Part shown: positions 22,962-28,965 of the stretch, piece by piece
Layout: each line of letters opens with the position of its first letter
Numbering within the stretch: the first letter of the stretch is position 1
Source: Streptomyces roseochromogenus subsp. oscitans DS 12.976
GTDB lineage: Bacteria; Actinomycetota; Actinomycetes; Streptomycetales; Streptomycetaceae
Direction: 5' to 3'
Length of the DNA: 28,965 bases
NCBI RefSeq assembly: GCF_000497445.1
Contig: NZ_CM002285.1
Span: 4,648,254 to 4,677,218 of the forward strand
Translations under genes and position numbers: made by a program
The notes under the pieces: model-generated
What the model was told of the DNA's origin: nothing
What the model saw: the letters and a program-made list of their open reading frames with translations, nothing else
Databases searched by the model: none

Positions 22962-23041
22962 GCATCTGACTTGCCGCTTTGCGCAATAATCGAAGTTCCG
23001 TGGGGGCCGGCCCCCGGTATTCGGGGGAAGGACGGGCGTTC

Positions 23042-23338
23042 ATGCCGGGCGGGGACTTTCGGCGTACGCGTGCTGCGAACCTGCGGCTGGGCGCTGCCGT
23101 GGCCGAGGTCGAGGGGATCTATTCGGCGTTATTGAGGGCCGGTTCACCCGAACGGCGCAGGCGGCTGCAGAGGGAACTGGCGCGTGCCGCCGGCCGTCTC
23201 GCCGATCTGGCGGCCGTGCCGCCCGCACCGCGGTCCTCGTCCGCCGGCGTGCGGCGCTCGCGGTGGGGACGCAGGCGGGCACTGGCCGAGCGCGGCGCCG
23301 CGTGGATCACGGAGCGGTTCGGGCAGAACACACACTGA
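23042..23338 (+). CDS. Small uncharacterised basic protein with a TTA codon
   Basis: This 98-aa protein has no family I can name. It has a helical N-terminal half (NLRLGAAVAEVEGIYSALLRAG) and a very Arg-rich C-terminal half, and no membrane helix. The ATG at 23042 is chosen over one at 22979 because GGGGAAGGA lies about 9 nt upstream and the extension looks non-coding. Residue 30 is encoded by TTA (23129-23131), so translation should need the bldA leucyl-tRNA, expressed late in Streptomyces development. The basic tail could bind nucleic acid, but that is speculation. An AATAAT-like sequence follows TTGCGCAA near 22979-22990, a possible promoter region. Confidence 0.65.
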   Translation: MPGGDFRRTRAANLRLGAAVAEVEGIYSALLRAGSPERRRRLQRELARAAGRLADLAAVPPAPRSSSAGVRRSRWGRRRALAERGAAWITERFGQNTH

Positions 23339-23424
23339 ACCCACCCGCCGCCTCCGCACCGTCCGGGCCCGCTGCGTACCTCCGGAGAATCCGTCCGGCA
23401 TGGCACACTCGACGTATTGCAGCC

Positions 23425-23440
23425 TTTACACCGCCGTAAA
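23425..23440. promoter_or_regulatory. Putative BlaI operator 1 (before blaI)
   Basis: TTTAC (23425-23429), six bases, then GTAAA (23436-23440) form a perfect dyad 43 nt upstream of the blaI ATG. TAAAAG at 23437-23442 could be the -10. Similar dyads precede the PAP2 and uppP genes, which suggests repressor autoregulation. Confidence 0.65.
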
Positions 23441-23483
23441 AGTTGCGCGACGGCGAGAGACGGACGAGGAAGCGACGAACTCC

Positions 23484-23873
23484 ATGGACGGCGACACACA
23501 CGAGCGGGGCTCCAAGTTGCCGAACGGCGCGCGGGAGGCCGAGATCCTCGCCCTGCTGCAGCGGGCCGAGGGTGCGCTGACCCCGGGTGAGGTCACGGAA
23601 CGGCTCGACGGCGAGCTGACCTACAGCAGCGTGGTGACGATCCTCACCCGCATGCACAGCAAGCAGCTGCTCACCCGCACCCGGCGAGGGCGGGCCTACG
23701 CCTACGCCCCCTCCACCGACGAGGCCGGGTTCGCCGCCCGCCGGATGCGCACTGTCCTGGAGGAGCGGTCCGACCGGCAGGCCGTGCTCGCCCGCTTCGC
23801 CGACGGCCTGTCCGACTCCGACGCCGAGCTGCTGCGGCAGCTCCTCGGCCCCGACTCCGAAGCCGGCCGCTGA
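23484..23873 (+). CDS. blaI: BlaI/MecI/CopY-family transcriptional repressor
   Basis: This 129-aa winged-helix repressor has helices around AREAEILALLQRAEGALTPGEVTERL, a recognition helix LTYSSVVTILTRMHSKQLL (about residues 46-63) and a wing TRTRRGRAYAYAP. The C-terminal helix (about 95-122) should dimerise, as in BlaI and MecI. In those systems a membrane M56 metallopeptidase (BlaR1/MecR1) leads to repressor cleavage when the wall is stressed. Here an M56 gene follows, but a MITE-like element sits in between. The ATG at 23484 is preferred; GAGGAA lies about 12 nt upstream, further than ideal. A matching operator dyad lies before the gene. No beta-lactamase gene is in the window, so the target is probably cell-wall housekeeping. 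Confidence 0.88.
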   Translation: MDGDTHERGSKLPNGAREAEILALLQRAEGALTPGEVTERLDGELTYSSVVTILTRMHSKQLLTRTRRGRAYAYAPSTDEAGFAARRMRTVLEERSDRQAVLARFADGLSDSDAELLRQLLGPDSEAGR

Positions 23874-23886
23874 GCCGTCGTCCGCC

Positions 23887-24133
23887 AGGGCCTGTCCGGC
23901 GGATCATGCCGGAATCGCGGAGCACGGCACGCCCTCCCCCGCCGCCTTGAGGGCGCGGGGCACCCCCAGCGGCGTTGTCGTCGGACACCGACTCCCGCAC
24001 GCTCGGCTTCGCCCGCCGGGGGCCGTCGCGTCGCCGCCCTCCTCCGCCTTGCAGCTGGACGCACCATGCCCCGCTCACGTGTACTGACAAAACACCGTTG
24101 CCTGGAGCCGACCTGATCCGCCGGACAGGCCCT
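23887..24133. mobile_element. MITE-like element with 20-bp perfect terminal inverted repeats
   Basis: The left end (23887-23906, beginning AGGGCCTGTCC) and right end (24114-24133, ending GGACAGGCCCT) are exact 20-bp reverse complements. The 247-bp interior has no transposase gene, but includes a hairpin GCCCTC/GAGGGC (23931-23936 and 23949-23954). No target duplication is clear. It lies 13 nt after the blaI stop and 21 nt before the M56 start. The size and structure fit a non-autonomous element moved by a transposase elsewhere. I recall similar ends in other Streptomyces intergenic DNA, but have not verified this. Confidence 0.8.
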
Positions 24134-24154
24134 AGCACCTTCGAAGAGGCCCGG

Positions 24155-25099
24155 ATGCGCATCCTCGTCTACCTCCCGCTGCTGCTGCCGCTGCTGGCCC
24201 CGCTGGGCGCCCGGCAGTTGTCGGAGCGTTGCGAACCGCGCCTGGCGACCTGGCTGCTCACCGTCTCCTCGCTGGTCCTGGCCATGGCCGGCATCATCTC
24301 GCTGGGCCTGCTGGCCACCACCGGCGTGACCCGCGTACCGCAGCTCGCCGGGCTCGGACACTGGTCGGCCGGCACCGCGCGGCGCGAGGACCCCACCGAG
24401 CTCTCCGTCGCCGTCCTCGCGGGGCTGCTGCTCGGCGGCGCCCTGGTCATGGCCGCCCGGATGCTCTGGCGCCGCGCGCGGGCCCTTGCCGCCGCCGCGC
24501 TGGACGCGGCCTGTATGCCGACGCGGGACGGGGTGGTGGTGGTCGAGGATCCGGCGCCGGACGCGTTCGCGCTGCCGGGGGTGCCGGGCCGGGTCGTGGT
24601 CTCCACCGGGATGCTGCACACGCTGGACGAGGGCGAGCACGGCATCCTGCTCGCCCATGAGCGTGCCCATCTGAGCGCGCACCACTACGCGTTCGTCGCC
24701 CTCGCTCAGCTCGGCGCCGCCGCCAATCCGCTGCTGCGTCCGCTGGCCACCGCCGTCGGCTATACGACCGAGCGCTGGGCCGACGAGTACGCGGCCACCG
24801 TCACCGGCGATCGCGTGCGCGTGGCACGGGCGGTCGGCAAGGCCGCCGTCGCCGCCCACGCCACCCCGGTCCGCTCCCGCCTTCCCGGCGCGGCCCTGGG
24901 CATCCTGGGCCGTCGCCGCAATCCGCTCGCCACCGCCGGCCCCGTGCCCCGCCGGGTGGCGGCCCTGCTCGCCCCGCCCCTCGGACGCCGTCCCCTGCTG
25001 ACCGCGGCCACCCTCGCGGTCCTGCTCACCGCCGTCTGGTCCAGCGCCGAGGCCGCCCACGACCTCCACCAGCTGCTGAAGACGATCGGCGTCCGGTGA
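24155..25099 (+). CDS. M56-family membrane zinc metallopeptidase (BlaR1/MecR1-like, no sensor domain)
   Basis: This 314-aa protein has N-terminal helices (about residues 3-20, 32-55 and 84-103). A cytoplasmic zinc-protease domain follows, with HERAH (168-172) in LLAHERAHLSAHH and a possible third ligand near 206-211 (TERWADEYAA). A last helix lies near 281-297. M56 proteases activate by cutting themselves and then lead to loss of a BlaI-type repressor. Unlike BlaR1 there is no C-terminal penicillin-binding sensor, so the input signal is unknown; short forms are common in actinobacteria. The ATG at 24155 has GAAGAGG 6 nt upstream. The frame reads back into the MITE, but that part is not coding. 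The partner is probably the BlaI repressor upstream. Confidence 0.88.
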   Translation: MRILVYLPLLLPLLAPLGARQLSERCEPRLATWLLTVSSLVLAMAGIISLGLLATTGVTRVPQLAGLGHWSAGTARREDPTELSVAVLAGLLLGGALVMAARMLWRRARALAAAALDAACMPTRDGVVVVEDPAPDAFALPGVPGRVVVSTGMLHTLDEGEHGILLAHERAHLSAHHYAFVALAQLGAAANPLLRPLATAVGYTTERWADEYAATVTGDRVRVARAVGKAAVAAHATPVRSRLPGAALGILGRRRNPLATAGPVPRRVAALLAPPLGRRPLLTAATLAVLLTAVWSSAEAAHDLHQLLKTIGVR

Positions 25100-25111
25100 G
25101 CACCGCCGTCT

Positions 25112-25127
25112 GACGGCTGGCGCCGTC
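25112..25127 (+). terminator. Possible short hairpin after the M56 gene
   Basis: GACGGC (25112-25117) and GCCGTC (25122-25127) form a 6-bp stem with a 4-nt loop, 12 nt after the stop. There is no T tract, so it is only a weak terminator candidate. Confidence 0.35.
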
Positions 25128-25215
25128 GTCGCAGGGCTCACGCCGGGCGCACGCCGGCTGACCGGCATATGCCCTGTTCACGGCGTGCATCGAGATCCCG
25201 CACACCTCCCGAGAT

Positions 25216-25231
25216 TTTACGCGCGTGTAGA
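25216..25231. promoter_or_regulatory. Putative BlaI operator 2 (before PAP2 gene)
   Basis: TTTAC (25216-25220), six bases, then GTAGA (25227-25231) form an imperfect copy of the same dyad. TAGATG at 25228-25233 is a -10-like hexamer in the same register as at uppP, but no -35 is visible. It lies 72 nt before the PAP2 start in the 204-nt gap after the M56 gene, which holds no gene. Confidence 0.55.
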
Positions 25232-25303
25232 TGTTAAGGTGTTGTTCACCATTCCGCATCTCGGTGTTATCGCGGTATCCGCCTGCCCGAAAGCCCCCGC
25301 CTG

Positions 25304-25942
25304 ATGACCCCTCACGCCACGGCGTACCTCGCCCTCGACGGCTCCCGCATCGACGGCTCGCTCTTCACGTCGGTCACCGACTTCGCCCGGGACACCCCCT
25401 GGCTCAACGCCCCGATCGCGCTGACGACCAACCTCGGCCTCGGCGTCTTCGCCGTCCTGATGCTGATCGGCTGGTGGCGGGCCCGCCGCCGCGACGACTC
25501 CGCCATGGCCACGGCCCTGGCCGCCCCGGCGGCGGTCGTGGCGGCCTTCGGCTTCACCGAGGTCGTCAAGAAACTGGTCGCGGAGCCCCGCCCCTGTCGC
25601 GCCCTGCCGCACGACTTCTACGTCAACAGCTGCCCGGCGCCCACCGATTACGCGTTCCCCAGCGGCCACACCACCACCGCGGCCGCCACCGCCGCGGCCC
25701 TCTTCCTCCTCGACCGCCGGCTCGCCGCGATCGCCGCGGTCTGCACGCTCCTGGAGGGCTTCACCCGTGTCTACGTCGGCGATCACTACCCGCACGACGT
25801 CCTCGGTGCCATCCTCATCGCCGCACCTGTCGCCCTGGCCGCCGGCCTGATCCTGCGCGGACTGCTCCGCCCTCTGGTCGCCCGCCTGCGCACCGGAGGC
25901 GTACTCCAGCCGTTGCTCACGGCCCACTCCGCCGCCCGGTGA
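25304..25942 (+). CDS. PAP2-family membrane phosphatase
   Basis: This 212-aa integral membrane phosphatase has about five to six helices. The three PAP2 motifs are present: KKLVAEPRP (Lys89/90 to Arg96), PSGH (119-122) and the Arg155...His161...Asp165 triad in TRVYVGDHYPHD. Members of this family dephosphorylate lipid phosphates, and some (PgpB, BcrC) act on undecaprenyl diphosphate. The ATG at 25304 has only a weak GAAAG ribosome site. An operator-like dyad shared with blaI and uppP lies upstream. With uppP next, a role in recycling the cell-wall lipid carrier is likely, but other lipid phosphates remain possible. Confidence 0.88.
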   Translation: MTPHATAYLALDGSRIDGSLFTSVTDFARDTPWLNAPIALTTNLGLGVFAVLMLIGWWRARRRDDSAMATALAAPAAVVAAFGFTEVVKKLVAEPRPCRALPHDFYVNSCPAPTDYAFPSGHTTTAAATAAALFLLDRRLAAIAAVCTLLEGFTRVYVGDHYPHDVLGAILIAAPVALAAGLILRGLLRPLVARLRTGGVLQPLLTAHSAAR

Positions 25943-26023
25943 GCGCCGAAAGCCTTCCGGGCGCCGGCTCCCCGAGGCGTGACATGAACAGTGGGCGTTG
26001 GCAAAGTGAACACATCGCGCCGC

Positions 26024-26052
26024 TTGACCTGACTTTTACACGCGTGTAATAG
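26024..26052 (+). promoter_or_regulatory. uppP promoter with embedded BlaI-like operator
   Basis: TTGACC (26024-26029) and TAATAG (26047-26052) have the ideal 17-bp spacing of a vegetative promoter. A perfect 14-bp palindrome, TTACACGCGTGTAA (26036-26049), fills the spacer and overlaps the -10; TTTAC starts at 26035. A bound repressor would block polymerase. The rest of the gap 25943-26127 shows no gene. Confidence 0.75.
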
Positions 26053-26127
26053 GTTTTGGTTGGCCGGAGCCACTGCAAGTGTTGTCCGGAGCCCGGCCCC
26101 GCGTGCAGTTCGAGTCGAAGGCCAACC

Positions 26128-27048
26128 ATGTCCGTCCTGACCTACCCCGAAGCCGTGGGCGTCGGCCTGCTGCAAGGCGTCACCGAGCTGTTCCCGGTCT
26201 CCAGCCTCGGGCACAGCATCCTGATACCCGCCCTCCTGGGCGGGCACTGGAAACACGACCTCGACGTGTCCGCCGACGGGTCTCTTTACCTCAACGAGCT
26301 GGTGGGCCTCCATCTGGCCACCGCGCTGGCGCTCGTCGTCTTCTTCTGGCGGGACTGGGTGCGGATCATCCGTGGACTGTTCACGTCGGTCACCCAGCGG
26401 CGGATCGAGACCGTGGACCAGCGGCTCGCCTGGCTGATCGTCAGCGCCAGCATCCCGGTCGCCGTGGCCGGCGTGGCGCTCGACAAGGTGTTCCGCACCA
26501 CGCTCGGCAAGCCCGTCCCGACGGCGATCTTCCTGGCCCTCAACGGCATCGTGCTGTTCGTCACCGAGCAGTTGAAGCGCGGCGGATCAGGCCGCAGGCG
26601 CGCCGGCGCCTCCCTCACCGCGGAGGAGGAACGCCTGAGCCCGGACGAGCTGTCGGACCAGCGGATCACCCGGATGACCATGCGGGACGCACTGACGATC
26701 GGCGCGGCCCAGATCCTCGCCCTCTGCCCCGGCATCAGCCGCTCCGGCTCCACCATCAGCGCGGGCATCTTCAAGGGCCTCAACCACGAGGACTCCGCGC
26801 GCTTCGCCTTCCTGCTCGCCACGCCGGTGATCGGCGGCGCCGCCCTGCTCAAGCTGCCGCCGCTGCTCGGCTCCCAGGGCGACGGCCTGCGCGGCCCGCT
26901 GCTGGCCGGCAGCGTGGCCGCGTTCGTGGCGGCCTACCTGGCCACGCGTTTTCTCGTCAAGTACTTCGAGAACCGGACCCTGATCCCGTTCGCCATCTAC
27001 TGCTCCGTCGCGGGACTGGGCAGCTTGGCCTACTTCACCCTCGCGTGA
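26128..27048 (+). CDS. uppP: Undecaprenyl-diphosphatase UppP (BacA)
   Basis: This 306-aa polytopic enzyme recycles undecaprenyl diphosphate to the monophosphate carrier used for peptidoglycan and other wall polymers; overproduction gives bacitracin resistance. Both active-site regions are present: QGVTELFPVSSLGHS (Glu20) and PGISRSGST (residues 201-209, with Arg205). A cytoplasmic loop near 155-180 is longer and more charged than in the E. coli enzyme (273 aa). The ATG at 26128 has GAAGG 6 nt upstream; the open frame to 26056 is not needed. A strong promoter with an embedded operator precedes it. The gene follows a PAP2 phosphatase that may act on the same lipid. Confidence 0.95.
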   Translation: MSVLTYPEAVGVGLLQGVTELFPVSSLGHSILIPALLGGHWKHDLDVSADGSLYLNELVGLHLATALALVVFFWRDWVRIIRGLFTSVTQRRIETVDQRLAWLIVSASIPVAVAGVALDKVFRTTLGKPVPTAIFLALNGIVLFVTEQLKRGGSGRRRAGASLTAEEERLSPDELSDQRITRMTMRDALTIGAAQILALCPGISRSGSTISAGIFKGLNHEDSARFAFLLATPVIGGAALLKLPPLLGSQGDGLRGPLLAGSVAAFVAAYLATRFLVKYFENRTLIPFAIYCSVAGLGSLAYFTLA

Positions 27049-27122
27049 CCAGCCGCCGATTCCATGAGATGCCTCACCTGTGAATCGCGGCATGGCCGGT
27101 GCTGCCAGGGCTGTGGGTTTGC

Positions 27123-27144
27123 TAGATTGCGCAACTACGCAATC
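27123..27144. promoter_or_regulatory. Dyad and -10-like sequence before the LCP gene
   Basis: GATTGCG (27125-27131) and CGCAATC (27138-27144) form a perfect 7-bp dyad with six bases between. TAGATT (27123-27128) is a good -10 candidate overlapping the left arm; no -35 is clear. The gap 27049-27243 has no gene. A weak CGATTC/GAATCG dyad near 27057-27087 could end the uppP transcript. Confidence 0.45.
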
Positions 27145-27243
27145 GAGGCGTCGTACCTGCTTCGCCTGCCCGTACACCGCCGCTGACGCCGGCCGCAGCA
27201 CGACGGCCCGCCCGGCAGGCCCGACCGTTCATGGGAGTGGGAG

Positions 27244-28965
27244 ATGGGCGACCCGTGGGACGGCCCGGGCGGCCAGGCCACACGCAGCCGCACGCGCCAG
27301 GTGTCCGGACAGCGTAAGGCCGGGCTCGACGGAACACGTCCCGCGGGAAGCAGGGCCGCGAGCCGGGCGGCGTCCCGGGCCCGTGGTGGGAGCCGGTCGG
27401 GGCGCCGGGCTCGTCAGGCGGGTCGTGCCCGGAAGGTGCTGAAGGGTCTCGGGATCGGTCTGTCGGTCGTCATCGTGGTCACGGCCGGTGCGGGCTGGTG
27501 GTTCTACGAGCATCTGAACGGCAACATCCACAGTCTCTCCCTGGACGGCAAGGGCGGTACCGAGAAGGCCGACGCGTTCGGCCGTACCCCGATCAACATC
27601 CTGGTCATGGGCTCGGACGGCCGCACCAGCGCGGAGGACTGCAAGCTGGGCGGCGGCTGTTCGAAGACCGGCGTGCAAAGCGGCGAGGGAAACGCGGACG
27701 TCGAGATGGTCGTCCACATATCCGCGGACCGCTCCAACGCGACGGTGATGAGCATCCCGCGGGACACCATGACCCAGGTCCCGGCCTGCAAGGACAGCGA
27801 GTCGGGTCAGTCCACGCCGGGCTACTACGGCCAGATCAACAGCGCTCTGTCCTACGGTCCGGCCTGCCAGGTGGCCACCGTGCACCAGCTCACCGGCATC
27901 CCCATCGACCACTTCGTGAAGCTGGACTTCTCGGGTGTGGTGAAGATGTCCGACGCGGTGGGCGGTGTCCCCGTCTGCGTGAGTGACGACGTCTACGACA
28001 CCTACTCGCATCTGAAGCTGTCGAAGGGCACGCACACCCTCAAGGGCGAGGGGGCGCTGGAGTTCGTCCGCTCCCGGCACGGCTTCGGCGACGGCAGCGA
28101 CCTGGGCCGTACGACGACCCAGCACATCTTCCTCAGCGCGATGATCCGCAAGTTCAAGAGCGCGGGCACGCTCACCGACCCCACCGCCGTCTACGGCCTG
28201 GCGGACGCGGCGACCAAGGCGCTGACCGTGGACGACGGCCTGGACAGCGTGAACAAGCTGATCTCGCTCGCATCGGACATGAACAAGGTGCCGACCAAAC
28301 GGATGACGTTCACGACGATGCAGACGGCCTCGGACCCGAACAACAAGGACCGGGTCGTGGTGGGCCCGGGCGCCAGGACCCTGTTCGCCACCATCGCGGG
28401 CGACCAGTCACTGACCACCGGCTCCGGTCAGAAGGCCGCGGCCGCCTCGGCGACCGCGAAACCCGCCGCCGGCGCCGCCCCGCCGGTACCGGCCGCACAG
28501 ATCGCCGTCACGGTCGAGAACGGCACCGCGGTCACCGGCCGCGCCTCCGACATCGCCGCCGCGCTGACCGGCCAGGGCTTCAGCACGGCCACCACCACGG
28601 CCAACGCGCCCAGCCCCGCGACGAGAACCACCCTCACCTACGGCACCGGCCAAAAGGCCCAGGCACAGACGGCCGCCAAGGCACTGGGCCTGTCCCCCGC
28701 GCACCTGGAACAGGGCACCGGCACCGGCCTGACCCTGGTCATCGGCAGCGACTGGCCCAGCGGCACCAGCTTCCCCGGCGCCACCTCCCAACCCGCGCCC
28801 GCCGACACCAAGACCGCCGTCGGAGGCGCCCACGCCTCCACCGCCGACCAGGCCAAGACCTGCGCCAAGGTCAGCCCCTACAAGACAGTCAACCTCGACG
28901 GCGTCCCCATGACCCCCTCCCAGGCCTACACGGCAGCACGCGGCAAACCCGACTCCGACACCTGA
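27244..28965 (+). CDS. LytR-CpsA-Psr (LCP) family wall polymer ligase with LytR_C domain
   Basis: This 573-aa protein would transfer undecaprenyl-linked glycopolymers, such as teichoic or teichuronic acids, to peptidoglycan outside the membrane. The first ~65 residues are basic and disordered, and a transmembrane helix (about 66-88) follows. The LCP core (about 115-330) shows NILVMGSDGR, SIPRDTM with Arg173, VVKMSDAVGGV and FVRSRHGFGDGSDLGR, the usual lipid-phosphate Arg/Asp residues. A Pro/Ala linker leads to a LytR_C domain (about 415-500, AVTVENGTAVTGRASDIAAAL). A Cys-containing tail ends the protein. The ATG at 27244 follows GGGAGTGGGAG. The stop is the last three bases of the window. It uses a lipid carrier that UppP, encoded just upstream, would regenerate. 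Confidence 0.93.
   Translation: MGDPWDGPGGQATRSRTRQVSGQRKAGLDGTRPAGSRAASRAASRARGGSRSGRRARQAGRARKVLKGLGIGLSVVIVVTAGAGWWFYEHLNGNIHSLSLDGKGGTEKADAFGRTPINILVMGSDGRTSAEDCKLGGGCSKTGVQSGEGNADVEMVVHISADRSNATVMSIPRDTMTQVPACKDSESGQSTPGYYGQINSALSYGPACQVATVHQLTGIPIDHFVKLDFSGVVKMSDAVGGVPVCVSDDVYDTYSHLKLSKGTHTLKGEGALEFVRSRHGFGDGSDLGRTTTQHIFLSAMIRKFKSAGTLTDPTAVYGLADAATKALTVDDGLDSVNKLISLASDMNKVPTKRMTFTTMQTASDPNNKDRVVVGPGARTLFATIAGDQSLTTGSGQKAAAASATAKPAAGAAPPVPAAQIAVTVENGTAVTGRASDIAAALTGQGFSTATTTANAPSPATRTTLTYGTGQKAQAQTAAKALGLSPAHLEQGTGTGLTLVIGSDWPSGTSFPGATSQPAPADTKTAVGGAHASTADQAKTCAKVSPYKTVNLDGVPMTPSQAYTAARGKPDSDT

Noticed and set aside
23975..24154. Longer start of the M56 gene inside the MITE
   Set aside because: The extra 60 codons fall in the mobile element and lack a ribosome site. 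The start at 24155 has GAAGAGG and begins at the first helix.
24305..24325. LATTG in the M56 protein as a sortase signal
   Set aside because: It lies near the N-terminus beside a transmembrane helix and not before a C-terminal helix and basic tail, so it cannot be a sorting signal.
1..28965. tRNA, rRNA or CRISPR array
   Set aside because: No cloverleaf with a GGTTCGA-type loop, no rRNA-like segment and no regularly spaced repeats were found by eye.

Overview
The window is high-GC actinobacterial DNA, almost certainly a Streptomyces chromosome core segment. This rests on the gene families and their order (fha-pstP-rodA-pbpA-pknB, class E sortases, crgA, rhomboid, cyclophilin, DUF5324), the frequent GTG starts, strong purine-rich ribosome binding sites, and the near absence of TTA codons (I found two). 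As I recall the Streptomyces coelicolor map, this order matches a region a few tens of kb from oriC. No tRNA, rRNA, CRISPR array or intact transposase gene was seen.

Region 1 (1-7712, + strand) is the conserved cell-wall growth and signalling operon. It holds the end of fhaA, then fhaB, the PP2C phosphatase pstP, the SEDS glycosyltransferase rodA, the transpeptidase pbpA (4-nt overlap with rodA) and the PASTA kinase pknB. A 15-bp perfect hairpin closes it. No pknA lies between pbpA and pknB. Region 2 (7713-8943) is a self-contained cassette between two strong terminators. It encodes a protein with an HTH-like N-terminus and an Mrr-type nuclease C-terminus, has a TTA codon, and is preceded by two dyad sequences.

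Region 3 (8951-13265, - strand) is a compact gene set, in transcription order: DUF881 protein, class E sortase, 53-aa membrane protein, PabA/TrpG-type amidotransferase, and two more class E sortases. The last three junctions are tight, two of them GTGA overlaps. All three sortases share the same His-69-Cys-9-Arg spacing. Region 4 (13417-16421) has the division regulator crgA, a cluster of four DnaA boxes, a zinc-finger rhomboid protease, a cyclophilin, and a DUF5324 protein behind a possible ECF-type promoter.

Region 5 (16422-22961) is more accessory. It holds repeats and hairpins, a DUF4328 membrane protein paired with a multi-pass membrane protein carrying a TIR-like domain (both -), then an ArsR-type regulator overlapping an MgtA-type P-type ATPase, and a membrane-anchored lytic transglycosylase. 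Region 6 (23042-28965, + strand) has a small TTA-containing gene, a BlaI/MecI-type repressor, a 247-bp MITE-like element, an M56 membrane metallopeptidase, a PAP2 phosphatase, undecaprenyl-diphosphatase uppP and an LCP ligase.

The most interesting observation is a shared dyad, TTTAC-N6-GTAAA or a close variant, upstream of blaI, the PAP2 gene and uppP. In each case the right half-site lies in the same register as a -10-like hexamer. This suggests an undescribed BlaI-type regulon that couples a membrane protease-repressor pair to recycling of the lipid carrier for peptidoglycan. The MITE now separates the repressor gene from its presumed protease partner.
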